Shown here one piece after another: positions 18,341 through 27,292 of a stretch of DNA of 64,000 nucleotides. The stretch is taken from contig NZ_WUQX01000003.1 of assembly GCF_009830285.1 (NCBI RefSeq), positions 1 to 64,000 on the forward strand. Direction: 5' to 3'. Source of the DNA: Sporofaciens musculi. Lineage in GTDB: Bacteria; Bacillota; Clostridia; Lachnospirales; Lachnospiraceae. Positions within the stretch are counted from its first letter, which is position 1, and each line of letters starts with the position of its first letter. The notes beneath the pieces are model-generated. The model saw nothing but the letters and a program-made list of their open reading frames with translations. It did not search any database and was not told the origin of the DNA. A program made the translations under genes and the position numbers.

Positions 18341-18772
18341 ATGAGAAATCCAGAACAAACAATAGGAAACTTAATAGATAAGCAGAAAGTTTCATTCATT
18401 GCCTCGATTTCCGCGGAAGGTTTCCCAAATATGAAAGCTATGCTGCCGCCCAGAAAACGAGTGGGAATCAAGGAATTTTGGTTTACAACTAATACATCTT
18501 CTATGCGGGTAGCTCAATACAGGGAAAATCCAAATGCCAGCATTTATTTTTATGACAAACGTTTTTTCCGTGGAGTTATGCTGATTGGCACCATGGAGGT
18601 TTTAGAGGATGCTGAAGCTAAGCAGATGATCTGGCTTGAGGGTGATACTATGTATTATCCCCAGGGCGTGACAGATCCTGATTATTGTGTTTTAAAATTT
18701 ACTGCTGAAAAAGGGAGATACTATTCTAACTTTAAATCAGAAGATTTTGATGTGCTGCCCATGAGCATATGA
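18341..18772 (+). CDS. pyridoxamine 5'-phosphate oxidase-like (FMN-binding split barrel) protein
   Basis: The product is 143 residues. Motifs KQKVSFIASISAEGFPNMKA, EFWFTTNTSSMRVAQYRENP and ASIYFYDKRFFRGVMLIGTM are those of the general-stress/PNPOx-like flavin-binding split barrel. GGAGGAG precedes the ATG. Members bind FMN or F420, or act in stress and drug modification. The reaction is unknown here. It stands just before the receiver/FtsX scar. Confidence 0.75.
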   Translation: MRNPEQTIGNLIDKQKVSFIASISAEGFPNMKAMLPPRKRVGIKEFWFTTNTSSMRVAQYRENPNASIYFYDKRFFRGVMLIGTMEVLEDAEAKQMIWLEGDTMYYPQGVTDPDYCVLKFTAEKGRYYSNFKSEDFDVLPMSI

Positions 18773-18806
18773 AAGAAAATATCTGTGTGGCAGGAGATGG
18801 CTAAAG

Positions 18807-19434
18807 ATAAGTAAAATATTATTATTAGAGGACGATGTGAGTCTGGTAGATGGACTCAAGTATTCTCTAGGGAAGAACGGATTTGATGTTACGGTTGTAC
18901 GGACAGTGGAAAAAGCCCTTGAGTCCCTGTCAATTATCAGTGAGTACGATCTATTACTGCTTGATGTTACTTTACCGGATGGAACAGGATTTGATGTATG
19001 TGAAAAGGTAAGACGGCAGAATAGGCAGATACCGATTATATTTCTGACGGCTTCTGACGAGGAAGTCAGTATTCTGGTTCTTATTGCACTGATTACAATA
19101 TTCAATGTAATGAACAGTATAGCCATGAGTGTTGCGGCGAGAATGAAGCAGTATGGTGCGTTCCGTGCGATTGGCTTGACCAATCGGCAGCTAACCAGAA
19201 TGATTGTAGCGGAAGCCGTTGCATATGCGGTTACCGGAAGTATTTGCGGCGGTATCTTTGGAGTGTTGTGTAATAAGCTTTTGTTTGATAAGCTGGTGGG
19301 ATTCATGGAATATTCCTGCAGCGGAATTTGCTGTTATTATAGCGGCAGTAATAATTGCAGTGGTTCTCGCAATCAGGGGGCCGGTTCAGAAAATCCGTAA
19401 CATGTCTATTGTGGATACAATCAGTGCGAAATAG
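18807..19434 (+). pseudogene. deletion scar: receiver domain joined to FtsX permease C terminus
   Basis: KILLLEDDVSLVDGLKYSLG to PIIFLTASDEE is an OmpR-type receiver domain closely like that at 43531. Without a stop it switches to VSILVLIALITIFNVMNSIA, SVAARMKQYGAFRAIGLTNR and the ending MSIVDTISAK, the last transmembrane part of an FtsX permease like the end of the gene at 46219-48585. A whole regulator-kinase-ATPase-permease operon has collapsed between about 19060 and 19070. There is no proper start codon (ATA at 18807), and a further frameshift near 19310 precedes the permease end. It is a non-functional relic. Confidence 0.75.
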
Positions 19435-19474
19435 ATTTTGAATTTGGAAGCCAGGCAATTGGGGAGGTGCCAGC

Positions 19475-20148
19475 ATGCGTAAAAAAATATTAATAGCGGA
19501 TGATGAAACAGATATTGTGTCAATGCTTCGTGCCTTTTTGAAAGCAAAGGATATTTTGTCCTGTCAGCCGTAAATGGAACAGAAGCATTAAAGCAAGTGG
19601 AACAGGAACCGGATATTATCTTGCTTGATATTAATATGCCCGGACTGGATGGCCTGAAGGTTTGCGAACGTATTCGGGATTATGTGTCCTGCCCTATTCT
19701 TTTCTTGACTGCGCGAATAGAAGATACAGACAAAGTAAAAGGGTTTGCCGTCGGCGGTGATGATTATATTGTCAAGCCCTTTTCCCTTATGGAGCTTGAA
19801 GCAAGGGTGACTGCGCATTTGCGCCGGGAAGCAAGGCGTACCTTTGATGCACAGATCAAGTTCTCCGGTGACCTGACGGTTGATTATTCAGAGCGCTGCC
19901 TTTTCTTTGAGGGGCAGCGTCTTGGTCTTGCTAAAAAAGAATTTGATATTGTGGAACTGTTATCTCAAAATCCGGGACAGGTTTTTACGAAAGAACGGAT
20001 TTATGAGCGCATTTGGGGTTATGACAGCATGGGGGACAGCAGTGTTGTGGCGGAGCATATCCGAAGGATACGGTCAAAGATTGCAGCATATACGGACAGG
20101 GCATATATTGAAACAGTTTGGGGGTGCGGATACAAATGGAGAAAATAA
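19475..20148 (+). pseudogene. OmpR-family response regulator, N-terminal frameshift
   Basis: MRKKILIADDETDIVSMLRA starts at an ATG after GGGGAGG, but the frame ends after KDILSCQP. A one-base change near 19550 gives YFVLSAVNGTEAL and then the receiver phosphosite DIILLDINMPGLDG, LFLTAR, DDYIVKPF and a winged-helix DNA-binding domain ending WGCGYKWRK. The restored product of about 224 residues is normal. It overlaps the kinase start at 20136. The neighbours suggest control of the ABC exporter downstream, as in lantibiotic or bacitracin response systems. Confidence 0.75.
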
Positions 20149-21311
20149 AGCACTATAGACTGAATTTATCTCTTAGGAAAAGTCTGGTGCTCTACGTGGC
20201 AGTTTTTGCGGTACTTGCTCTTATTCTCTCTATCATGACAATTTCCATATGCGATAACACAGTGGATACAATAAGGAAGTCTTACCCGTTGGCCGGTGAA
20301 AAATATTACCTGACAAATGAGCAGGGCAAACGACTGGGCGACGGCACCTATATCGGGAATGTACCTGTTATGCCTTCCGGGCAGGATGAACGTATTATCA
20401 CTTTATTAGAACTGTTTTCTACGATTGCTGCACCTGTCTATTCCGCATTATGTATTATAGCGGCGGCATTTCTGTTTTACAGGGACAAGCTGAAAAAGCC
20501 GCTTGCAAACTTGCGCATTGCGGCTGAAAAAATATCAAATAATGACTTGGATTTTGCGGTAGGATACGACAGTAAGGATGAGTTGGGGGAGCTTGTGGAT
20601 TCCTTTGAAATCATGCGCACGGCTCTTGTAAATAATTTTTCTGAAATGTGGAAGCAGGTCGAAGAACGGAAAGCACTTAATGCGGCATTTGCTCATGATT
20701 TGCGTACCCCGCTTACAGTATTAAAAGGCTACAATGAAATGCTGCAGGTAGATGCAGATGAACGGACAAGAAAAATCGCTGCTACTATGGGAAAACACAT
20801 ATCCCGTATGGAGGCTTATGTAAGCAGTATGAGCAGTCTCAGGCGTTTGGAGGACACACAGCCGAAGTACGAGGCGGTTTCTCTGCAGCCGTTTTTGTCT
20901 TCTCTACAGGAAAACGCACAAATGGTATGTACACAAAATAGAAAAGCATTGCACCTGCAAAATGAGGTGCCTGCCTGTGAACTTTTTATAGATAGATCGT
21001 TCATTTTACAAGTATGCAATAATCTGTTAGCAAATGCCGTCCGCTATGCCCGGACGTCCATTACATTGTCTTTTTCTTTACAGAATAAAGGATTGCTGAT
21101 CATGGTATTGGATGACGGAAAAGGCTTTGATAAGAATATTGTACATAAGGTAACGAATCCATATTTCACAGAAGAAGACCGTGCGGAACACTTTGGCCTT
21201 GGATTATATATCTGCAGGCTGCTCTGCGAACATCATGGCGGATATCTGAACATTGATAATACGCCGAATGGAGCTATGGTATCTGCATTTTTCAAAAATC
21301 TTTCTTTGTAG
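20136..21311 (+). CDS. sensor histidine kinase
   Basis: The product is 391 residues. Transmembrane helix 1 (LVLYVAVFAVLALILSIMTI) precedes a short extracytoplasmic loop, then helix 2 (APVYSALCIIAAAFLFY), a HAMP linker, H-box AFAHDLRTPLTVLKGYNEML, N-box QVCNNLLANAVRYA, G1 LDDGKGFD and G2 GLGLYICRLL. It is intact. It overlaps the regulator stop by 13 bases and is followed by an ABC exporter after 60 bases. It probably senses a cell-envelope-active compound and drives expression of that exporter, as inferred from the gene order. Confidence 0.88.
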   Translation: MEKIKHYRLNLSLRKSLVLYVAVFAVLALILSIMTISICDNTVDTIRKSYPLAGEKYYLTNEQGKRLGDGTYIGNVPVMPSGQDERIITLLELFSTIAAPVYSALCIIAAAFLFYRDKLKKPLANLRIAAEKISNNDLDFAVGYDSKDELGELVDSFEIMRTALVNNFSEMWKQVEERKALNAAFAHDLRTPLTVLKGYNEMLQVDADERTRKIAATMGKHISRMEAYVSSMSSLRRLEDTQPKYEAVSLQPFLSSLQENAQMVCTQNRKALHLQNEVPACELFIDRSFILQVCNNLLANAVRYARTSITLSFSLQNKGLLIMVLDDGKGFDKNIVHKVTNPYFTEEDRAEHFGLGLYICRLLCEHHGGYLNIDNTPNGAMVSAFFKNLSL

Positions 21312-21371
21312 ATAAAAAGTTGAAATTTACGCGTTATACTCGTCATAAAAACATAGGAAAGGAAGTTTGAC

Positions 21372-22247
21372 ATGGTTTTAAAAACAGTCGGGCTGACCAA
21401 ACAATTTGGCGGGAAGACAGCCGTAAATGATTTGAACATTACTTTATCAAATGGTGTTTATGGACTATTGGGGGCAAATGGCGCGGGGAAAACTACATTT
21501 ATGAGACTGCTGTGCAATCTTCAAAAACCTACTTCTGGAAGAATATTTCTGAATGGGAAAAACATTGCAGGGCTTGGAGAAAAGTATAGGAATCTTTTGG
21601 GATATCTGCCGCAGCATTTTGCGTATTACCCCGATTTTACCGCACTTGATTTTCTGCTGTATGTTGCAGCTCTAAAGGGAGTGGGTGAAAAAGCGGCGCA
21701 GAAAAAATCAAACGAATTACTTGAAGAGGTAGGATTATCTGCAGAAAGCAGACATAAAATTAAAACCTTTTCCGGCGGTATGAAACAGCGATTGGGAATT
21801 GCACAGGCAATGTTGAATAGCCCGCGTATATTAATCTTAGACGAGCCGACAGCAGGGCTTGACCCTAAAGAGCGTGTCCGTTTTCGTAATCTGATCAGTG
21901 CATTTGCAAAAGATCGTATCGTAATCTTATCTACCCACATTGTTTCTGATGTAGAGTTTATTGCAGAGGAAATTATTATGATGAAATCCGGTTCAATTAT
22001 TCACTTCGGGAAACCACAGGAGATCACGTCTGAAATCAATGGGCAGGTGTGGGAGTGCATTGTCCCATCGGCAAAGGCGGAGAAATATGCAGCAGCATTT
22101 ATCACCAGCAATTTGCGCAACATGAATAATAACAAAACGGTTTTACGGATCATTGCAGATCATCCGCCTATGGCAGATGCTTCGCAGGTGCAGCCTAATT
22201 TGGAAGATTTGTATCTATTTTATTTCAAAGGAGGCACAGAAGAATGA
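21372..22247 (+). CDS. ABC-2 type exporter, ATP-binding subunit
   Basis: The product is 291 residues: Walker A GANGAGKTTF, signature FSGGMKQRLGIAQ, Walker B ILILDEPTAGLDP, H-loop STHIVSD. The C-terminal extension of about 70 residues is typical of drug or lantibiotic immunity ATPases. AGGAAAGGAAG precedes the ATG. It overlaps the permease gene by four bases. The adjoining two-component system indicates inducible export or self-protection. Confidence 0.88.
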   Translation: MVLKTVGLTKQFGGKTAVNDLNITLSNGVYGLLGANGAGKTTFMRLLCNLQKPTSGRIFLNGKNIAGLGEKYRNLLGYLPQHFAYYPDFTALDFLLYVAALKGVGEKAAQKKSNELLEEVGLSAESRHKIKTFSGGMKQRLGIAQAMLNSPRILILDEPTAGLDPKERVRFRNLISAFAKDRIVILSTHIVSDVEFIAEEIIMMKSGSIIHFGKPQEITSEINGQVWECIVPSAKAEKYAAAFITSNLRNMNNNKTVLRIIADHPPMADASQVQPNLEDLYLFYFKGGTEE

Positions 22248-23320
22248 AAAAACTAATTCAATTTGAATTACGAAAAATATTTTCAAAACGCCTGACACAG
22301 ATTGCTTTGCTTTTTGTACTGTTTTTTTCTGCCATTTTGGGGTTTTCCAGCTATCAAAATAAATACGCATTTGATGGAGTGAGCAAGGAAGGGACAGGAA
22401 AAACAGCCGTAGAGATTGATAAGGAGATTGCGGCGAAATATGAGGGAGTATTGACAGATGAAAAAGTTCAGCAAATGATGAATGACTTTGCTGCCCAAAC
22501 GAACTTACATGGAATGAATGCTGCGTATCTCTATCATAACGCTCTGCAGTCTGCAGTTTTTACGCGGTTTTCTGATATGAATGGAAACTGGAACGGTGTT
22601 CGTGTTTCGGATGCATTTGGCGGTGAGGAAGTCAGGATTGGTTATGTTGACGGCTGGCTTACAACGAGCCAGAACATGGTTAAGATTTTTTTCATTCTTT
22701 CGCTGGTTATTGCTATTATGACCGCACCTGTTTTCTGTGGTGAATATGGCGGAGTGGATAATATTATCCTTACAAGTAGATATGGAAGGACGAAATGTGG
22801 GGCGGCGAAAGTGGGCGCTGGTTTGATTGCTGCATTTATAGTGACACTGGCAGTAGCTGCCGTCAATATTTTGTTTGCATTTGTTCTATATGGAAGAGAT
22901 GGATTGAATTGCAGCGTTCTTTTTGCGCCTATGCCATTTGATAATGGGTATATTCCTTTTAATATTACCTGTGGAACTTTGCTGAAATATCAAGTTTTGC
23001 TGGCTTTTACGGGAACATTGAGTGTTGCGGGAATTACGCTGCTAATCTCAGCTATCAGCAGGAATCAGATGGTGGCTCTGGTTGCTTCAGCGGCAGTGTA
23101 CTTTTTCCCTGCTGTATTACCCATTTCGGAAAGTAATCCATTGTTTCGGTTTATAGGGCTTTTACCTATGTATCATGCTCAATTTGTTTCTCTCATGTCA
23201 ATAGAACAAATGGATAACGGCATATTATATGCAATATGGGTTATTCCGACGGCATTTATTTTTATAGAAACAGGTGCTTTTGCTTCCCGTAGATTTTTTG
23301 CGAATCATCAAGTCACATAA
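22244..23320 (+). CDS. ABC-2 type exporter, permease subunit
   Basis: The product is 358 residues with six hydrophobic helices: one near the N terminus (LTQIALLFVLFFSAILGF), then after a roughly 120-residue extracellular loop a cluster from IFFILSLVIAIMTAPVF to the end. The large first loop is typical of ABC-2 permeases of the antimicrobial-resistance type. It is translationally coupled to the ATPase. The substrate is unknown. Confidence 0.83.
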   Translation: MKKLIQFELRKIFSKRLTQIALLFVLFFSAILGFSSYQNKYAFDGVSKEGTGKTAVEIDKEIAAKYEGVLTDEKVQQMMNDFAAQTNLHGMNAAYLYHNALQSAVFTRFSDMNGNWNGVRVSDAFGGEEVRIGYVDGWLTTSQNMVKIFFILSLVIAIMTAPVFCGEYGGVDNIILTSRYGRTKCGAAKVGAGLIAAFIVTLAVAAVNILFAFVLYGRDGLNCSVLFAPMPFDNGYIPFNITCGTLLKYQVLLAFTGTLSVAGITLLISAISRNQMVALVASAAVYFFPAVLPISESNPLFRFIGLLPMYHAQFVSLMSIEQMDNGILYAIWVIPTAFIFIETGAFASRRFFANHQVT

Positions 23321-23420
23321 AGAACGGGAGAAATAAATGAAATCACAAATACTATAATATTTCCTGTTAGGCAAAGGAATGCCAAGCTGGTGATAATTTT
23401 TATAAATCCAAGGTTACTTT

Positions 23421-23452
23421 CTATTATATTTCAGGTATCTGAAATATAATAG
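23421..23452 (+). promoter_or_regulatory. palindromic operator/promoter of the MerR-type gene
   Basis: CTATTATATTTCAG at 23421-23434 and its exact complement at 23439-23452 flank GTAT. TATAAT at 23445-23450 is a -10 candidate inside the right arm. A perfect dyad over a promoter just before a MerR-type regulator suggests autoregulation. Confidence 0.6.
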
Positions 23453-23469
23453 ATGCAGGAGGGATGGAA

Positions 23470-24483
23470 ATGGATTATCTCACTGCTGCAGAGATTGCAA
23501 ATAAATGGAAAGTGTCCAGCCGGATGGCTGCTTATTATTGTGAGGCCGGAAGGATAGAGGGCGCTGTAAAAAAAGGAAAGACCTGGTTTATTCCGGCCGA
23601 CGCTCCAAAACCCTTGGATAAGCGTTATTCCAGAGATACTATCAAAGCAAAAGAGAGTCAGGCAGTTGGCGACATACTTGTAGATATTGCGGAATCGGCG
23701 GTTTATCATATGAAAGATATTTTTGAACATCTGGGGTTTACCCGTGAAACCCTGCGGTATTATGAGGAAATCGGACTTATCAAGCCGAAAAGAGGGCAGT
23801 ATAGCAGATATCGTGAATTTGACTTGTTTGACATCTCCCGTCTGATGGCGATTGATTTCTATAAGAAACGGGGATTTTCACCAGTTGCCATCAAAGGAAT
23901 ACTAGAGGCAAAGCCAGAGGAATATGCCGAAAAGCTTCAGCAACAGTCAGACAGCCTGCAGGCTCAGATAGACCGGCTTTCTCAGATGCAGAAGCGTCTG
24001 AAGGAGACACAGCGTTTTTATCAGGAGTTTTCCGAGAATACCGGTAAGCTTGAGATCCGGGAACTACCGCTTTATTATGTGGCAGAGCGGTTTCCTTCCG
24101 TAGCTTCCTTTGGAGAGTACAGGAATAAAGTGCTGCGGTTTCTCAACGTGGAGAATGAGGATATTCTTTCAAGCATGGTTCGGACGCTTACTTTTGATGA
24201 AACAGGTTACAAAGGCTCAGAAATGTATGTAGTAAAACCTGCCGGAAAAATAGAACATGAGAAGCAAAATGTTTATCTGGAGCATGGAAAATGCCTGTAT
24301 ACCACATTGCTTGCAGATAATAATGACACTTCGGTTCCGGAAAAGATGTTTTCTCTGTGCCATGCATGGGCAAAAGAAAATCAGGCAGCGTTTCGCGGTA
24401 TGGTGTATATTTTTGTCCGTATGGCGATGCCAAATGAGGATATAGACAAACACATTTACGAAGTATGGGTTCCTCTAAAATGA
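23470..24483 (+). CDS. double-HTH MerR-family regulator with effector-binding domain
   Basis: The product is 337 residues. Residues 1-50 (DYLTAAEIANKWKVSSRMAA) form an excisionase-like HTH. Residues about 80-150 form a classic MerR HTH (GFTRETLRYYEEIGLIKP, SRYREFDLFDISRLMAID). A coiled coil follows (LQAQIDRLSQMQKRLKETQR) and then a GyrI-like effector-binding domain to the end. The second ATG (23470) is used because AGGAGGG lies too close to the first. Such proteins twist suboptimal promoters upon drug binding. The two DNA-binding modules in one chain are unusual. The flavin-reductase/ABC operon downstream is the likely target. Confidence 0.78.
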   Translation: MDYLTAAEIANKWKVSSRMAAYYCEAGRIEGAVKKGKTWFIPADAPKPLDKRYSRDTIKAKESQAVGDILVDIAESAVYHMKDIFEHLGFTRETLRYYEEIGLIKPKRGQYSRYREFDLFDISRLMAIDFYKKRGFSPVAIKGILEAKPEEYAEKLQQQSDSLQAQIDRLSQMQKRLKETQRFYQEFSENTGKLEIRELPLYYVAERFPSVASFGEYRNKVLRFLNVENEDILSSMVRTLTFDETGYKGSEMYVVKPAGKIEHEKQNVYLEHGKCLYTTLLADNNDTSVPEKMFSLCHAWAKENQAAFRGMVYIFVRMAMPNEDIDKHIYEVWVPLK

Positions 24484-24514
24484 ATTACACTTTCCTCTTG
24501 ACTTGGGGGATTCC

Positions 24515-24554
24515 ACCGGCTTTACAGTATTATTTGCAGGGCCGGTTTTTTTTG
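24515..24554 (+). terminator. rho-independent terminator
   Basis: ACCGGC at 24515-24520 pairs with GCCGGT at 24541-24546, followed by eight Ts. It ends the MerR gene. A TTGACT at 24498-24503 and TACAGT at 24523-24528, 19 bases apart, could be a MerR-type promoter for the next operon, but this is speculative. Confidence 0.6.
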
Positions 24555-24583
24555 GCCCTATTGAATAGAAGGGAGAAAAAAGA

Positions 24584-25096
24584 ATGAGGCTGTTAATTAT
24601 CAATACATTGCCTAAAGAGCATCTGCTGGCAGAAAAAGCAATATGCCGCCTGGAGGAAAAGACGGCGGAGTGTAAGACATTTTATATAAAAGATATGAAG
24701 ATAACACCTTGTATTGGCTGCAATGCCTGTTGGTTAAAAACACCTGGTATTTGCGCTGTCAAAGATGATTACGAACAGATCCTAAGGGCTTATTTGCAAT
24801 ATGATGTTACTGTTTTTATCTCTGATACGACACTAGGATTTGTTGGCTATAAAATGAAAAATATAATAGACCGGATGCTGCCCATGGCGACTATGTATAC
24901 CAGAATTGAAAACGGACAGACACGCCATGTTCCTCGTTATAAAAAAGAATTCCAATTCGGGCTTCTATATGCAGGTGAAGGAAATAAGGATTATTTATCA
25001 CACTGGATGAGTCGGTTTTGTTTGAATTTTCATGGAATCAGTCTGGGGGCATATCCAATTGAAGCGTGGAAGGAGATGGCTGTATGCATTTCGTAA
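24584..25096 (+). CDS. flavodoxin-like NAD(P)H-dependent FMN reductase
   Basis: The product is 170 residues. MRLLIINTLPKEHLLAEKA opens a flavodoxin-like fold. KITPCIGCNACWLKTPGICA is the cysteine-containing motif of the FMN-reductase family, followed by DDYEQILRAYLQYDVTVFIS and VGYKMKNIIDRMLP. It resembles iron-sulfur flavoproteins of anaerobes. GGGAGAAAA precedes the ATG. It overlaps the next gene by 13 bases in an operon of two reductase-like proteins and an ABC exporter. Confidence 0.75.
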   Translation: MRLLIINTLPKEHLLAEKAICRLEEKTAECKTFYIKDMKITPCIGCNACWLKTPGICAVKDDYEQILRAYLQYDVTVFISDTTLGFVGYKMKNIIDRMLPMATMYTRIENGQTRHVPRYKKEFQFGLLYAGEGNKDYLSHWMSRFCLNFHGISLGAYPIEAWKEMAVCIS

Positions 25097-25758
25097 TGAT
25101 CAGCGGTGCTGCCCGTACACAGTCTAAGAGCAACACTGCGAAGATCCTTGCTGCATTTGGCGCGGGTTTGAATAGCAGCGGGAATACATCGGAGACTTGG
25201 TATCTCTCAGACCGAAAACAGTGGAAGAGAGCAAAGGCTGCGTTTGAAGAGAATGAGAATGTCCTGTTTGCCCTGCCGCTTTATGTAGAGAATGTGCCAG
25301 GGATTATGCTGGAGTTTTTAGCAGGTGTATCTGCAAAGGAACAGCCGGGAACCCAAGTATCCTTTCTCCTGCAGGGAGGATTCCCGGAAGTATCTCAAGG
25401 ACGATGCTGCGAAGAATTCTTAAAAATGCTTCCGGCACAGCTTGGATGTGCGTATGGCGGAACGATCATCAAAGGAGATATGTTCGGTCTCAGCCTGATG
25501 GGAGGAAGACTAGGAGCAAAACTGTTGCAGCCATTTGTGGAAGCCGGACAGCAGTTTGGAAAGGATGGTTATTTCCGGCCTGAAATCATGGAGTCTTTCT
25601 CGATACCGGAATATCTTTCGGCAAAGCAGATCCGCATTGCGAATGGCCCGCTCCGATATGTTCAAAGATTCGTGATGTGCTGTATTGCAAAAAAACTTGG
25701 GTGTAAGACAAGATTGGATGCAAGGCCATTAAGCGGAATTAATTCATGTGGTATGTAG
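25084..25758 (+). CDS. flavodoxin-family protein, second of a pair
   Basis: The product is 224 residues starting MHFVMISGAARTQSKSNTAK, a phosphate-binding loop like that of NADPH-dependent FMN reductases. ENVLFALPLYVENVPGIMLE and the later FSIPEYLSAK follow. AAGGAGATGGCTGT precedes the ATG. It differs from its neighbour in lacking the CxxC motif. It is in one operon with the reductase upstream and an ABC exporter 12 bases downstream. The reaction is unknown. Confidence 0.65.
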   Translation: MHFVMISGAARTQSKSNTAKILAAFGAGLNSSGNTSETWYLSDRKQWKRAKAAFEENENVLFALPLYVENVPGIMLEFLAGVSAKEQPGTQVSFLLQGGFPEVSQGRCCEEFLKMLPAQLGCAYGGTIIKGDMFGLSLMGGRLGAKLLQPFVEAGQQFGKDGYFRPEIMESFSIPEYLSAKQIRIANGPLRYVQRFVMCCIAKKLGCKTRLDARPLSGINSCGM

Positions 25759-25770
25759 GAGGAAACGAAG

Positions 25771-26487
25771 ATGGTACAAGTTCGTGAAGTAGTCAAGGTC
25801 TTTGATGGAAAGGAAGTGCTGCGGCATCTCAATATGAGTGTGGAACGCGGCACTATCTATGGGCTACTCGGTGCAAACGGCGCCGGAAAGTCCACTACGT
25901 TCAAATTAATCTCCGGTTTACTGCAGCCAAATACAGGAGCCATTCAATTTGATGGAGAAGAAATTCAGGTTCAGGACAGAAAATTTCTGAAAGAGATGGG
26001 AATCTTGATTGAAACGCCGGTATTTTATGAGCATTTGTCAGCGAGAGAAAATTTGGAGATTCATTTGGCTTATATGGGATGTAAGTCAACAGCCATTGAT
26101 AATAGTTTGCAGATGGTGGGGCTTGCTGATACCGGAAAGAAGCCGGTTTCTAAATTTTCTCTCGGCATGAAGCAGCGGCTGGCCATTGCCAGGGCAATCA
26201 GCCATTCACCGAAGCTTCTGGTATTGGACGAACCAGTCAACGGCCTCGACCCTATGGGTATCCGGCAAATGCGGGAACTGTTTTTGGCGTTGGTCAAAGA
26301 TTATGATATGACAGTTTTGATTTCCAGCCACATATTAAGCGAAATCGAGTATATAGCTGACAGGGTGGGCGTGTTGGTGAATGGGAGTATTGCCAGAGAA
26401 GTACCTATGTCGGAAGTAAGGGAAATCTGTCCAGAGGGACTGGAGGATTATTTTGTCAATATCATGAGCGGAGGTACGGAAAAATGA
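25771..26487 (+). CDS. ABC exporter, ATP-binding subunit
   Basis: The product is 238 residues: Walker A GANGAGKSTT, signature FSLGMKQRLAIAR (an L in place of the usual second-position glycine-glycine), Walker B LLVLDEPVNGLDP, H-loop SSHILSE. The FSLGMKQRL signature is common in bacitracin/lantibiotic immunity ATPases. AGGAGGAAACGAAG precedes the ATG. It overlaps the permease by four bases. Confidence 0.87.
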   Translation: MVQVREVVKVFDGKEVLRHLNMSVERGTIYGLLGANGAGKSTTFKLISGLLQPNTGAIQFDGEEIQVQDRKFLKEMGILIETPVFYEHLSARENLEIHLAYMGCKSTAIDNSLQMVGLADTGKKPVSKFSLGMKQRLAIARAISHSPKLLVLDEPVNGLDPMGIRQMRELFLALVKDYDMTVLISSHILSEIEYIADRVGVLVNGSIAREVPMSEVREICPEGLEDYFVNIMSGGTEK

Positions 26488-27191
26488 ATTTAATGAGGAT
26501 GGAATTGAAAAAAACAAATATTAAATCCTATTTTTTTGCTGCGTCCGCTATTTTCATCTGTCTTTTAGGGCTGGCTTACATATTTGCTTGGGTGCCAAGC
26601 CTCGGCACAGCGGATCCGTACGCCGTGGAACTATTTTCTACCTATCAGGGAATATCAGCTATGGGAGGGGCTGTCGGACTTATGGCATTTTCAGCTTTAG
26701 CATCTGCCATGGGATACCGGTATGTGATAAGGGAGTACAGCGGTGCAAATGTAATTCTTTTGTTCACATACCCCGTTGATAGGAAAAGTATAGTATGGGC
26801 CAAAATTAAACTGTTGTTGCTGTTTGTTTCTGCTTCAATACTTGTATGTACATTTGGCAGCTTTATCGTATTTGCACTTACAGGTTATATGTTTTCACTG
26901 TTGGACGATAATCTGCAGTTTATAGATATTGCTATAGCATATCGAAATGCCTTGGTACTGGCATGTCTTGCGGATGGAATCACCCTTTGTTCTTTACGCA
27001 TTGGATTTATAAAAAAATCTAATTCAATGACAATTATCAGTGCGATTCTACTCAGTATGCTGTTGGTGAATATGGCAGCGGATATCAATCAAAGCTTTGC
27101 GATTATGTTCAGCTTGTCATCTGTAATATTTGTGACGGGGCTCCTGTTGACATTTAATATGGTACGGAAAGTCGAAAGAATGGAAATATGA
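26484..27191 (+). CDS. ABC exporter, permease subunit (lantibiotic-immunity type)
   Basis: The product is 235 residues with six hydrophobic segments starting YFFAASAIFICLLGLAYIFA and ending SVIFVTGLLLTFNMV. The small six-helix arrangement with YRYVIREYSGANVILLFTYP between helices 2 and 3 resembles MutE/EpiE-type immunity permeases. It pairs with the ATPase at 25771. The substrate is not known. Confidence 0.8.
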   Translation: MNLMRMELKKTNIKSYFFAASAIFICLLGLAYIFAWVPSLGTADPYAVELFSTYQGISAMGGAVGLMAFSALASAMGYRYVIREYSGANVILLFTYPVDRKSIVWAKIKLLLLFVSASILVCTFGSFIVFALTGYMFSLLDDNLQFIDIAIAYRNALVLACLADGITLCSLRIGFIKKSNSMTIISAILLSMLLVNMAADINQSFAIMFSLSSVIFVTGLLLTFNMVRKVERMEI

Positions 27192-27233
27192 TATAAAAAA
27201 CAGAAAGAACAGTCTAAGCTATTCAGAGAAACA

Positions 27234-27281
27234 TTGACAAACGAAAGCCTTTTCCATATAATTAAACTAATAGTTTAATTA
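27234..27281 (+). promoter_or_regulatory. sigma-A promoter with overlapping TetR-type operator
   Basis: TTGACA at 27234-27239 and TATAAT at 27257-27262 have the ideal 17-base spacer. AATTAAACTA (27260-27269) and TAGTTTAATT (27271-27280) form a near-perfect 23-base palindrome that covers the -10 and start region. It lies directly before a TetR-family gene, so repression and autoregulation are likely. Confidence 0.75.
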
Positions 27282-27292
27282 TTGGAGGGATT

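Noticed and set aside
18807..19434. A novel receiver-permease fusion protein
   Set aside because: There is no start codon, the permease part is a C-terminal stub, and a second frameshift follows. A deletion scar explains it better.
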